This document shows positions 16,305-24,040 of a stretch of DNA of 43,895 nucleotides, piece by piece. The stretch covers positions 1 to 43,895 of the forward strand of contig CAZUCI010000017.1 of the NCBI GenBank assembly GCA_964619485.1. Direction: 5' to 3'. The notes beneath the pieces are model-generated. The model did not search any database. It was given only the letters and a program-made list of their open reading frames with translations, and was not told the origin of the DNA. Within the stretch, counting starts at the first letter, position 1; each line of letters begins with the position of its first letter. Origin of the DNA: UBA2882 sp964619485. GTDB lineage: Bacteria; Bacillota; Clostridia; Lachnospirales; Lachnospiraceae. Position numbers and translations under genes: made by a program.

Positions 16305-16410
16305 GACTTTTACTTTTATATAAAAAAATGTCCAAATTGAAACTTTTATATTAAAAAAATATCCAGGCTATCACTTTTACATGAAAAAATTGTCCAGTCT
16401 GTCACTTTTA
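16298..16410 (+). repeat. Tandem array of TTGTCCA-centred units, about 31-bp period
   Basis: TGTCCA or a one-base variant occurs at 16299, 16329, 16360 and 16391, spaced 30, 31 and 31 bp. Each is followed by a pyrimidine-rich ACTTTTA block and an A-run. The array ends about 50 bp before the ECF sigma gene. Confidence 0.7.
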
Positions 16411-16462
16411 GCGTGTTTCAAACGTGTATATAGTGTAAAGATTAATACAAAGGAGCTGGGGC

Positions 16463-16933
16463 ATGAGAACAGATGTAGAAAGGGCAATGGATCAGTACGG
16501 CAACATGCTTTTCAAGACCTGCCTATTGATGCTATGCAGCGAGGCTGATGCACAGGACGCTGTGCAGGAAACCTTTTGCAGGTATTGGCAGAGCAACAGA
16601 AAATTTGAAAATGAAGAGCATGAGAAAGCCTGGCTCATCCGTGTGGCCATCAATCAGTGCAGGGATATCAGGCGATTTGAGAAAAGACACCCAAGTGTAG
16701 ATATTACGGAGCTTTCGGATTGCTATGAAACAAAAGAGCAGTGCGAAACCTTGCAGAAAATTCTGGAGCTTCTGGAAAAGCTTAAACTGGTTTTGAATCT
16801 CTACTATGTGGAAGGGTATCACGTAGAAGAAATTGCAGGAATTTTGCGAATCAGTGAAAGTGCAGTGAAAAAGAGGCTTCAGAGAGGGCGACTGTTATTG
16901 AAGGAGAGTCTGATCAAAGAGAATGAACAATAG
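16463..16933 (+). CDS. ECF-family RNA polymerase sigma factor
   Basis: 156-residue sigma-70 family factor of the extracytoplasmic-function type. Region 2 is about 5-70 (MDQYGNMLFKTCLLMLCSEADAQDAVQETFCRYW, then WLIRVAINQCRD). Region 4 is about 95-150 (ILELLEKLKLVLNLYYVEGYHVEEIAGILRISESAVKKRLQRGR), with the helix-turn-helix at its end. ATG 16463 follows AAAGGAG. The next gene, 14 nt downstream, begins like an anti-sigma factor but is truncated, so this sigma factor may be uncontrolled or no longer functional. The autoregulated promoter expected upstream is not clear. Target genes are unknown. Confidence 0.92.
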   Translation: MRTDVERAMDQYGNMLFKTCLLMLCSEADAQDAVQETFCRYWQSNRKFENEEHEKAWLIRVAINQCRDIRRFEKRHPSVDITELSDCYETKEQCETLQKILELLEKLKLVLNLYYVEGYHVEEIAGILRISESAVKKRLQRGRLLLKESLIKENEQ

Positions 16934-16947
16934 AAAGGGGATTTACT

Positions 16948-17124
16948 ATGAAAAGTGATAGGGAAGAAATCAGGTTATTCAAGGATACCATGGAGCATGT
17001 ACAGTTAAGTGCGGATAATATGGATGAAATGAAAAAACATGTATTAAATAGTCAAAGGGAACACAAATATTATCGTATGAAGAAATTTGCTGTGGCAGCC
17101 GCAGCAGTAATGAGCAGAAGGTAA
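16948..17124 (+). pseudogene. Anti-sigma factor, N-terminal remnant
   Basis: Starts at ATG 16948 after GAAAGGGG, 14 nt past the sigma gene. It reads 58 residues: a cytoplasmic N-terminal region (FKDTMEHVQLSADNMDEMKKHVLNSQ) typical of Clostridia anti-sigma proteins placed behind ECF genes. Then comes YYRMKKFAVAAAAV, the beginning of the membrane helix, which breaks off into unrelated sequence and stops at 17122-17124. The helix and extracytoplasmic domain are missing. From about 17100 the DNA encodes histidine-kinase sequence in another frame. Membrane anchoring should be lost; whether the short product still binds the sigma factor is open. Confidence 0.75.
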
Positions 17125-17918
17125 AGCAGGTGCTGATGAATTTGCTGAACAACGCCTGTAAATTCACCAAAGAGGGTGGAACGGTATCCTTTAAAGGTGG
17201 GAATATGGCGGTGGACCGTGCTCATAATACATCTGTTGCGAAGTTTATCATAGAGGACAATGGATGCGGAATGAGTGAGGCATTTCTGACTAAGATATTT
17301 ACGCCCTTTACCCAGGAGCGGACAGATGCCAACATGGATGTTCAGGGAACAGGACTGGGTCTGGCAGTATCCTATGCAATTGTCCAGGCGATGGGTGGCG
17401 AAATAGCAGTTGAAAGCAAGCTTGGAAAAGGTTCTGTTTTTACAGTTTCGTTTCCAATGAAATTCCGAATTGTGGACGAAGAAAAAGAGACGGAAAAAGT
17501 AAAAGAAAAAACAGATGTTTTAATGGATTTGACGGGAAAGCGGATTTTACTGGCAGAGGATCATCCGTTAAATGCGGTGATTGCAATGAAGCTTCTTGAA
17601 AAAACGGGTATTATTGTGACACATGCAAATAATGGAGAAGAGGCAGTCAAATTGTTTCACAGGTCAAAGCCGGGAACCTTTGATGCGATATTGATGGATG
17701 TGAGAATGCCTAAAATGGATGGATTGACAGCAACAAGAGCAATCCGTGCATTAGACCAGGCAGATGCAAAGACGATTCCTATTATTGCCATGACGGCAAA
17801 TGCCTATGATGAGGATCGTCAAAGCTCATTGGATGCCGGCATGAATGCACATCTGGCAAAGCCTGTTAATCCAGACCTGCTCTATAAAACACTGAGAAAA
17901 TATCTGGTCAGACAGTAG
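17103..17918 (+). pseudogene. Hybrid histidine kinase, 3' half (HATPase + receiver)
   Basis: The reading frame resembles the ATP-binding and receiver part of a hybrid sensor kinase. It has SNEQKVKQVLMNLLNNACKFT (N box), EDNGCGM (G1), PFTQE (F box) and GTGLGLAVSYAIVQAMGG (G2). After a linker comes a receiver with the acidic pair (LLAEDHP), the phospho-Asp in ILMDVRMPKMDG, the conserved Thr (IAMTANA) and Lys (HLAKPV). Sensor, membrane and His-box (DHP) regions are absent; the frame is open only from 17052. A GTG at 17130, 5 nt after the anti-sigma stop and behind AGAAGG, could restart translation and give a 262-residue protein, but without a phospho-accepting His it is probably a remnant. Confidence 0.75.
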
Positions 17919-17993
17919 ATAGATTAATATAAAAGCTGCTTTACTATTAATATTTTGCAGCCTTCGAGAGTAGCACAGCAGGTAATAGAAATG

Positions 17994-18036
17994 AGGACAA
18001 CAACACCTTGAAAGGGTATTGATGTCCTTATTTTTT
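17994..18036 (+). terminator. Intrinsic terminator before the fab cluster
   Basis: AGGACA (17994-17999) pairs with TGTCCT (18023-18028). The stem extends inward through CAACACCTT/AGGGTATTG and is followed by a T-rich tail, TATTTTTTG. It insulates the fab promoter from the upstream remnant genes. Confidence 0.8.
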
Positions 18037-18069
18037 GTAAACAAAATTGAATAAACTGTAAAAAACATA

Positions 18070-18098
18070 TTGACAATTTCATTATTTTCAAATATAGT
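18070..18098 (+). promoter_or_regulatory. Consensus sigma-A promoter of the fatty acid synthesis cluster
   Basis: A perfect -35 TTGACA (18070-18075), a 17-nt spacer and TATAGT (18093-18098). The leader to fabH is about 130 nt of A/T-rich sequence. This is the best promoter in the window and the only obvious one for the 11-kb cluster. Confidence 0.85.
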
Positions 18099-18110
18099 TT
18101 GATAGTCAAA
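18098..18110. promoter_or_regulatory. Predicted FabT-type operator
   Basis: TTTGATAGTCAAA is a perfect 5-3-5 palindrome of the TTTGA-N3-TCAAA class bound by FabT-like MarR repressors. It begins at the last base of the -10 hexamer and covers the expected transcription start, so binding would block initiation. A FabT-like gene closes the same cluster (28664-29104). Confidence 0.78.
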
Positions 18111-18236
18111 TGATTTTAAAGCAAAACAATTTGAAACAAAAACAATTTAACTTTCAAAACATTTTTGCTGTAAAAAGAATAAAAATTAATGAAAGCTTTG
18201 ACAACAGAAAATGAAAGAAAGTCATGGAGACGACAT

Positions 18237-19259
18237 ATGTTTGGAAAAATAGTAGGCACAGGCTCATATGTTCCGGAACGAATCCTGGAAAATACTGATC
18301 TGGAAAAAATGGTAGAAACGGATGATGTCTGGATCAGGGAGCGAACAGGAATCTGTAGAAGACATATTATGGCTGAGGATGAGAAGGTCAGTCAGATGGC
18401 AGTGAAGGCTGGAGAGAAAGCACTGATTGCAGCGGGAATAAAGGCAGAGGAAATTGATTTGATTCTTGTTTCTTCCGTCTCACCGGATATTTTACTTCCC
18501 AGTGTATCCTGTGTAGTGCAAAGAGAGCTTGGTGCTGTCAAGGCAGCCTGCTTTGATTTAAACGCAGCCTGCGCCGGATTTATGTTTGCCTATAATACAG
18601 CACAGAACTATATTGCCGGTGGTATGGCAGAGCACGTTCTGGTCATTGGTGTGGAAGGCCTTTCCAGAATTGTAGACTGGACGGACCGCGGAACCTGCAT
18701 CCTTTTTGGAGATGGGGCAGGCGCAGTGGTATTGGAAAAAGAGGAAAAGGCAAAATTTGTTGCGGTGATGCATTCCGATGGAGCAAGAGGAGAGGCATTG
18801 ACCTGTACCCAGAGCTACACGGACAGAAAAAGAGCCGGAATAGACCGGCAAGCAGATGAAAAAAGTATTCGTGAAGTTGAGAAACAAACGCAAAACGAAG
18901 CGTCATGTAAAACCTTTGTTGCCATGGATGGACAGGAGGTGTTCCGCTTTGCAGTAAAACAGGTTCCTCTCGTTGTGAAAGAACTCCTCAGTAAACTTCA
19001 AATGGAAAAAGAAGAGCTTGATCTGCTTTTGCTTCATCAGGCAAATCAGAGAATTGTGGAATCCATTGTGAAGCGTGTCGGTATAGCTGTGGAAAAGGTT
19101 CCCATGAATCTTCAGGAGTATGGAAATACTTCCTCGGCCAGTATCCCAATTCTGTTGGACGAGCTGGTGAGAGAAGGAAAAATTAGCCGGGGTGAAAGCA
19201 TTATCATGGCCGGTTTCGGAGCAGGTTTATCCTGGGGTGCAACCTATCTGGAATATTAG
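18237..19259 (+). CDS. fabH: 3-oxoacyl-ACP synthase III (FabH)
   Basis: 340-residue condensing enzyme that starts fatty acid synthesis from acyl-CoA and malonyl-ACP. The catalytic triad is Cys112 (LNAACAGF), His267 (LLHQAN) and Asn297 (EYGNTSS). ATG 18237 was chosen for GGAGA 6 nt upstream; the earlier in-frame ATG at 18189 has no ribosome site. The protein is slightly longer than the usual 320-330 because of a polar insertion (about 190-225, with DRKRAGIDRQADEKS) before the conserved MDGQEVFRFA. First gene of the cluster, behind the predicted FabT-controlled promoter. Confidence 0.96.
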   Translation: MFGKIVGTGSYVPERILENTDLEKMVETDDVWIRERTGICRRHIMAEDEKVSQMAVKAGEKALIAAGIKAEEIDLILVSSVSPDILLPSVSCVVQRELGAVKAACFDLNAACAGFMFAYNTAQNYIAGGMAEHVLVIGVEGLSRIVDWTDRGTCILFGDGAGAVVLEKEEKAKFVAVMHSDGARGEALTCTQSYTDRKRAGIDRQADEKSIREVEKQTQNEASCKTFVAMDGQEVFRFAVKQVPLVVKELLSKLQMEKEELDLLLLHQANQRIVESIVKRVGIAVEKVPMNLQEYGNTSSASIPILLDELVREGKISRGESIIMAGFGAGLSWGATYLEY

Positions 19260-19368
19260 TAATTGGTAATCCTCTGTCCAAGAGACAGAATTACATAAAA
19301 GGCAGCCGATGAGGGCTGAGAAACAAATTAAAAAAGTATAATGTGGAAAAAGAAAGGAAAGAAAAAAC

Positions 19369-19599
19369 ATGTTTGAACAGATGAAGGAATTAATCGCAGA
19401 AGGATTGGGAATTGACGTAGAAAAGGTGACTATGGAGGCTTCTTTTAAAGATGATTTAGGAGCAGATTCCCTGGATTTATTTGATTTGGTTATGAATCTG
19501 GAAGATAAATTTGAAGTTTCCATTCCGGCAGAAGAGCTTGAAGGTATGGCAACTGTAGCTGATGTAGTTAACTACGTAGAAAGCCATATGGCAAAATAA
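19369..19599 (+). CDS. acpP: Acyl carrier protein
   Basis: 76-residue acidic four-helix carrier. The phosphopantetheine attachment site is Ser34 in GADSLDLFDLV. Length and composition are typical. It is preceded by AAAGGAAAG and follows fabH by 109 nt. It carries the growing acyl chain for all the enzymes encoded downstream and, in other FabT systems, acyl-ACP is the corepressor. Confidence 0.97.
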   Translation: MFEQMKELIAEGLGIDVEKVTMEASFKDDLGADSLDLFDLVMNLEDKFEVSIPAEELEGMATVADVVNYVESHMAK

Positions 19600-19609
19600 G
19601 AAAAATATG

Positions 19610-19648
19610 GGCACCGGGGTCTTGTCTGCCATACAGACACCTCATGCC
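19610..19648. repeat. 39-nt palindromic element, copy 1
   Basis: Imperfect palindrome from GGCACC to CATGCC with an inner stem GTCTG/CAGAC around CCATA. It is the same length as the element at 35967-36005 and identical at about 28 of 39 positions, including the last 15. It lies in the acpP-fabK gap, 20 nt before the fabK start. Confidence 0.65.
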
Positions 19649-19667
19649 AAAAGACAGGTAAAAATAT

Positions 19668-20600
19668 ATGAAAACAAGAATTACAGAATGTTTTGGAATT
19701 GAATATCCAATTATCCAGGGCGGTATGGCATGGGTTGCCCAGTATCAGCTGGCCAGTGCAGTATCCAATGCGGGCGGCCTTGGTATTATCGGAGCCGGTG
19801 GCGCTGATGCCGCATGGGTAAAAAATCAGATTCAGGAGATGAAAAAGCATACAGATAAGCCCTTTGGTGTGAATCTGATGCTGATGAATCCAGAGGCTGA
19901 CAAAATTGCAGAGATTATTGCAGAGGAAAAGGTGGCAGTTGTCACAACCGGAGCCGGAAATCCTGAAAAATATATTCCCATGTGGAAAGAGGCAGGCGTT
20001 AAGGTAGTTCCTGTTGTTGCCTCCAGTGCCATGGCAAAACGTATGGAACGAAGTGGAGCCGATGCCTTAGTTGCAGAGGGCATGGAATCCGGTGGACATA
20101 TCGGGGAGCTGACTACTATGGTGTTGGTGCCGCAGGTTGTGGATGCAGTATCTATTCCTGTTATTGCAGCAGGTGGAATCGCAGATGGAAGAGGTGTAGC
20201 CGCCTCCTTTATGCTGGGAGCAGAAGCAGTTCAGATGGGAACCCATTTTGTGGCAACCAAAGAATCTATCGTTCACCAGAATTATAAGGATAAAATTATA
20301 AAGGCAAAAGACATCGATACCAGAGTTACAGGAAGAAGCACAGGCCACCCTGTAAGAGCACTCCGCAACCAGATGACAGGAGAGTATCTGAAAAAAGAGG
20401 CAGAGGGAGCTTCCCTGGAGGAATTGGAGCTTCTTTCCCTGGGCGGCCTTAGAAAGGCTGTTGTGGAGGGAGATGTCATAAACGGCAGCGTGATGGCTGG
20501 TCAGAGTGCCGGTCTTGTGAAAGAGGAATTATCCTGTAAAGAGCTGATTGAGAAGCTGGTAAGGGAAGCAACAGAGCAGATGCAGTGCATGCCAAAGTAG
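19668..20600 (+). CDS. fabK: Enoyl-ACP reductase II (FabK)
   Basis: 310-residue FMN-dependent TIM-barrel enoyl-ACP reductase that completes each elongation cycle. Motifs: IEYPIIQGGMAWVAQ (8-22), SNAGGLGIIGAGGA (31-44), PFGVNLML, EGMESGGHIGELTT with the catalytic-region Gly-His, IPVIAAGGIADGRG and GAEAVQMGTHFVA. This is the streptococcal/clostridial type that replaces FabI; no fabI or fabL is present. The ribosome site is modest (AGACAGG). It lies right after palindromic element copy 1. Cluster position and the match to FabK make this more likely than nitronate monooxygenase. Confidence 0.94.
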   Translation: MKTRITECFGIEYPIIQGGMAWVAQYQLASAVSNAGGLGIIGAGGADAAWVKNQIQEMKKHTDKPFGVNLMLMNPEADKIAEIIAEEKVAVVTTGAGNPEKYIPMWKEAGVKVVPVVASSAMAKRMERSGADALVAEGMESGGHIGELTTMVLVPQVVDAVSIPVIAAGGIADGRGVAASFMLGAEAVQMGTHFVATKESIVHQNYKDKIIKAKDIDTRVTGRSTGHPVRALRNQMTGEYLKKEAEGASLEELELLSLGGLRKAVVEGDVINGSVMAGQSAGLVKEELSCKELIEKLVREATEQMQCMPK

Positions 20601-20611
20601 GAGAGTTATTT

Positions 20612-21535
20612 ATGAGTAGAATCGCATTTATTTATCCCGGACAGGGAGCACAAAAAACAGGAATGGGAAAAGATTTTTACGAAAATTGCCCAGTCTGCAG
20701 AGAGGTATTTGATAAGGCTGATGAACTTTTGGATTTTAATTTGAAGCAGATTTGTTTTGAAGAAAACGAGCTTTTAAATGAAACCTCTTATACACAGCCT
20801 GCACTGGTTACAACCTGTCTGGCTATTACAAAGGAGCTGTTTGATCTTGGGATATTGCCGGAGGTAACGGCAGGGCTGAGTCTTGGAGAATATGCCGCCA
20901 TTGCAGCAGCAGGGGGCATGGATTTTTATGATGCCATCACCTGTGTACGTAGTCGGGGAATCTATATGAGTGAGGCAGTGGAGCCGGGCAAAGGCGGCAT
21001 GGCAGCCGTTCTCGGAATGAGCGGTGAGGATGTGGCAAAGGCTATTGACGGGATAGAAAATGTGAGTATCGCAAACTATAACTGCCCGGGACAGGTGGTA
21101 ATTACGGGTCTTATGGATGGCATTGAAAAGGGAACACAGGCATTGAAGGAAGCAGGCGCGAAGCGGGTTCTTCCCCTGAAGGTCAGCGGACCCTTCCATT
21201 CCGCTTTTTTACAGTCAGCTTCCCGCAAGCTTGGGGAAAAGTTAAAGGAAGTGAAAACCTTCCGTTTGAATATCCCCTATGTGACCAATGTCACAGCCGA
21301 GTATGTTGATAATGACAGTCAAATCAAGGAGCTTTTACAAAAGCAGGTTGTATCCTCCGTCTGCTGGGAGCAGAGTATGCGAAGGATGCTGTCACAGGGA
21401 ATTGACACCTTTGTGGAAATTGGACCTGGGAGAACATTAGCCGGATTTATGAAGAAGATTAATCCGGAAATCCGCGTTATTAACATAGGAACAGTGGAAG
21501 AGTTAAAACAGGCAGAGGAGGTACTTGCCAAATGA
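20612..21535 (+). CDS. fabD: Malonyl-CoA:ACP transacylase (FabD)
   Basis: 307-residue transacylase loading malonyl groups onto ACP. The N-terminal FIYPGQGAQ is typical, the catalytic Ser90 lies in GLSLGEYAA (the usual GHSLGE with Leu for His), and the partner His is in SGPFHSAFLQ near 200. The later QVVSSVCWEQSM is a family motif. ATG 20612 has AGGAGAG 6 nt before it; an upstream in-frame start at 20585 overlaps fabK and is less likely. Its TGA overlaps the fabG ATG (ATGA). Confidence 0.95.
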   Translation: MSRIAFIYPGQGAQKTGMGKDFYENCPVCREVFDKADELLDFNLKQICFEENELLNETSYTQPALVTTCLAITKELFDLGILPEVTAGLSLGEYAAIAAAGGMDFYDAITCVRSRGIYMSEAVEPGKGGMAAVLGMSGEDVAKAIDGIENVSIANYNCPGQVVITGLMDGIEKGTQALKEAGAKRVLPLKVSGPFHSAFLQSASRKLGEKLKEVKTFRLNIPYVTNVTAEYVDNDSQIKELLQKQVVSSVCWEQSMRRMLSQGIDTFVEIGPGRTLAGFMKKINPEIRVINIGTVEELKQAEEVLAK

Positions 21536-22269
21536 TGGAAAAAATTGCAGTTGTTACAGGTGCTTCCAGAGGAATTGGAGCAGCAATTGCTGAAGCACTG
21601 GCTTTGCAGGGGGCATTTGTAATCATAAATTATCAGGGCTCTAAAGGGCGCGCCGAGGAAGCAAAAGAGAAAATTCTGGCAGCAGGCGGTAAGGCAGAGG
21701 TAAAGCAGTGCGATGTGTCTGATTTCAAAGCCTGTGAGGCCTTTATAAAGGAAATTATAGAAAATTATGGCAAAATCGATATTCTTGTAAATAACGCAGG
21801 AATTACCAGAGATGGCCTTCTGATGACCATGAAAGAGGAAGATTTTGATGCAGTGATTCAGACAAATCTGAAGGGCTGTTTTAATACCATTCGGTTTGCG
21901 TCCCGTTTTATGATCAAAAACAGAAGCGGAAAAATCATTAATCTCTCCTCTGTATCCGGAATCAGTGGAAATGCCGGCCAGGCAAATTATGCGGCATCCA
22001 AGGCGGGGGTTATCGGGCTGACCAAATCCGCGGCAAGAGAGCTGGCAGCAAGAAACATTCAGGTCAATGCAGTGGCACCTGGTTTTATTGTGACAGATAT
22101 GACGGATAAGCTTTCAGAGAAACAAAAGGAAGCAATTTCAGCACAGATTCCGCTGGGAAGACTGGGCAGAACACAGGATATCGCACAGACTGTTGCATTT
22201 TTGGCATCAGAGCAGGCGTCCTACATTACCGGTCAGGTCATTTGTGTAGATGGCGGAATGGTTATGTAA
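21532..22269 (+). CDS. fabG: 3-oxoacyl-ACP reductase (FabG)
   Basis: 245-residue NADPH-dependent short-chain dehydrogenase that reduces 3-oxoacyl-ACP. Cofactor motif TGASRGIG (9-16), NNAG (87-90), and the catalytic Ser140 (INLSSVSG), Tyr153 and Lys157 (YAASK) are all in place. The C-terminal GQVICVDGGMVM is typical. It starts at 21532 in an ATGA overlap with fabD, 10 nt after AGGAGG, implying translational coupling. Confidence 0.96.
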   Translation: MMEKIAVVTGASRGIGAAIAEALALQGAFVIINYQGSKGRAEEAKEKILAAGGKAEVKQCDVSDFKACEAFIKEIIENYGKIDILVNNAGITRDGLLMTMKEEDFDAVIQTNLKGCFNTIRFASRFMIKNRSGKIINLSSVSGISGNAGQANYAASKAGVIGLTKSAARELAARNIQVNAVAPGFIVTDMTDKLSEKQKEAISAQIPLGRLGRTQDIAQTVAFLASEQASYITGQVICVDGGMVM

Positions 22270-22293
22270 ACCATACTCGGAAGGAGAAAAATG

Positions 22294-23532
22294 ATGAAAA
22301 GAAGAGTTGTTGTTACAGGAATGGGAGCGATTACGCCCCTTGGAAATGATGTTGAAGCCTTTTGGAAGGGTATAAAAGAAGGAAGGCTGGGAATCAGTGA
22401 AATTACCAGATTTGACACTGCCGATTACAAAGCAAAGCTGGCCGGAGAGGTAAAAGACTTTACGGCAACAGACTATATGGATTTTAAGACAGCAAAGAGA
22501 ATGTCTCTCTTTTCCCAGTATGCGGTAGCAGCAGCTAACCAGGCGGTGAAACAGTCAGGCTTAAATATGGAGGAGGAAGATCCTTTCCGCGTAGGAGTCA
22601 GTGTGGGCAGTGGAATCGGCGGACTTAAGGAGATGGAGGATGAGCATGAAAGACTGCTTACCAAGGGACCATCCCGCGTGAAGCCTCTTCTTGTTCCCAT
22701 GATGATTACCAATATGGCAGCAGGCAATGTAGCTATCGCCTATGGAATGAAGGGAAAATGCATCAATGTGGTAACAGCCTGTGCCACAGGGACACACTCC
22801 ATTGGAGAGGCTTTCCGTTCCATTCAGTGCGGGGACGCTGATGTGATGGTAGCCGGTGGAACAGAGAGCTCCATCACCCCTGTTGGAGTTGCCGGTTTTA
22901 GTGCGCTGACAGCTTTGACGACAGAGACCAATCCGGAGAAGGCGAGCATTCCTTTTGATAAAGACAGAAGTGGATTTGTTATGGGAGAGGGAGCAGGTAT
23001 TGTTATTTTAGAAGAGCTGTCTCATGCGAAGAAGCGTGGTGCTGTCATTTTGGCAGAGGTTACCGGATATGGTGCAACCTGTGACGCTTTTCATATTACC
23101 TCTCCGGCGGAGGATGGAAGTGGAGCAGCCAGAGCCATGACAGAAGCCATGAAGGAGGCGGGACTTAAGCCTTCACAGATTGATTACATCAATGCCCATG
23201 GAACCAGTACACATCACAATGATTTATTTGAAACAAGGGCAATTCATCTTGCTTTTGGAGAGGATGCCAAAAAGGTTCAGATTAACTCTACCAAATCCAT
23301 GATTGGACATCTTCTTGGAGCTGCAGGGGGAGTAGAATTCATTACCTGTGTCAAATCCATTGAGGATGGGTATGTTCATCAGACAGTTGGTTTACAGGAA
23401 GAGGATCCGGAATGTGATCTGAATTATACCAGTGGAAGTGGTGTTTCCATGCCTGTCCATGCAGCAATGTCCAATTCGCTTGGATTTGGCGGACATAATG
23501 CGACACTGGTTGTCTGTAAGTACGAAGAGTAG
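22294..23532 (+). CDS. fabF: 3-oxoacyl-ACP synthase II (FabF)
   Basis: 412-residue elongation condensing enzyme. Catalytic Cys163 in VTACATGTHS, with the two His residues in NAHGTSTHHND (about 303-313) and IGHLLGAAGG (about 341-350) and the Lys in NSTKSMIGH. The gatekeeper-like GFGGHNAT is near the C-terminus. AAGGAG lies 7 nt before ATG 22294; the adjacent ATG at 22291 is possible. It follows fabG by 24 nt. No fabB is present, so it probably performs all elongation. Confidence 0.96.
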   Translation: MKRRVVVTGMGAITPLGNDVEAFWKGIKEGRLGISEITRFDTADYKAKLAGEVKDFTATDYMDFKTAKRMSLFSQYAVAAANQAVKQSGLNMEEEDPFRVGVSVGSGIGGLKEMEDEHERLLTKGPSRVKPLLVPMMITNMAAGNVAIAYGMKGKCINVVTACATGTHSIGEAFRSIQCGDADVMVAGGTESSITPVGVAGFSALTALTTETNPEKASIPFDKDRSGFVMGEGAGIVILEELSHAKKRGAVILAEVTGYGATCDAFHITSPAEDGSGAARAMTEAMKEAGLKPSQIDYINAHGTSTHHNDLFETRAIHLAFGEDAKKVQINSTKSMIGHLLGAAGGVEFITCVKSIEDGYVHQTVGLQEEDPECDLNYTSGSGVSMPVHAAMSNSLGFGGHNATLVVCKYEE

Positions 23533-23543
23533 GAGTGTGACTC

Positions 23544-24005
23544 ATGAACGTAGAAGAGATTAAAGAATTGATGAAGGCCATGGCTGATAATCGTATCTCC
23601 CAGATGAAACTGGAAGAGGGAAATATGAAGCTGGTTCTGAAGAAAAAAGAAAAGATAGTGTTAGCAGAAGGTAACTCCTTTAAAGATTATGATGAGGCAG
23701 AAGATGGCATCAGTCAGGTTGTAATACAGGAAAAAGAAACCCATCAAACCGGAATGGCAGCTGAAGGAAATCGGATTCTCTCTCCTCTGGTCGGAACCAT
23801 TTATCTTACTCCAGGAGAGGGTATGGAACCCTTTGTAAAGGTGGGCGACCAGGTTAAGGCAGGAAGTACCATTGCCATTGTGGAAGCAATGAAGCTGATG
23901 AACGACATTAACTGTGATGTAAACGGAATTGTAACAGAGGTTTTGGTAGAAAACGGACAGATGGTGGAGTATGGACAGCCGCTTTTTACCGTAAAAGAAG
24001 TTTAG
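23544..24005 (+). CDS. accB: Biotin carboxyl carrier protein of acetyl-CoA carboxylase
   Basis: 153-residue carrier. It has an N-terminal AccB-specific segment (NVEEIKELMKAMADN), a variable Glu/Lys-rich linker (about 40-75) and a lipoyl/biotinyl domain with the biotinylated Lys117 in VEAMKLMN. Domain edge residues SPLVGTIY and the closing VEYGQPLFTV are typical. The 11-nt gap to fabF shows it is in the same transcript. It works with AccC, AccD and AccA from the same cluster. Confidence 0.96.
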   Translation: MNVEEIKELMKAMADNRISQMKLEEGNMKLVLKKKEKIVLAEGNSFKDYDEAEDGISQVVIQEKETHQTGMAAEGNRILSPLVGTIYLTPGEGMEPFVKVGDQVKAGSTIAIVEAMKLMNDINCDVNGIVTEVLVENGQMVEYGQPLFTVKEV

Positions 24006-24040
24006 TTATGTTAACTATGAAAATATAAGAGGAAAATAGT

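Noticed and set aside
16298..16410. Possible CRISPR array from the 30-31-bp repeat period
   Set aside because: Only four units, with similarity running through the whole unit rather than conserved repeats and unique spacers, and no cas gene nearby.
19668..20600. fabK product as a nitronate monooxygenase
   Set aside because: Position between acpP and fabD and its FabK-type motifs, with no fabI in the cluster, make enoyl-ACP reductase much more likely.
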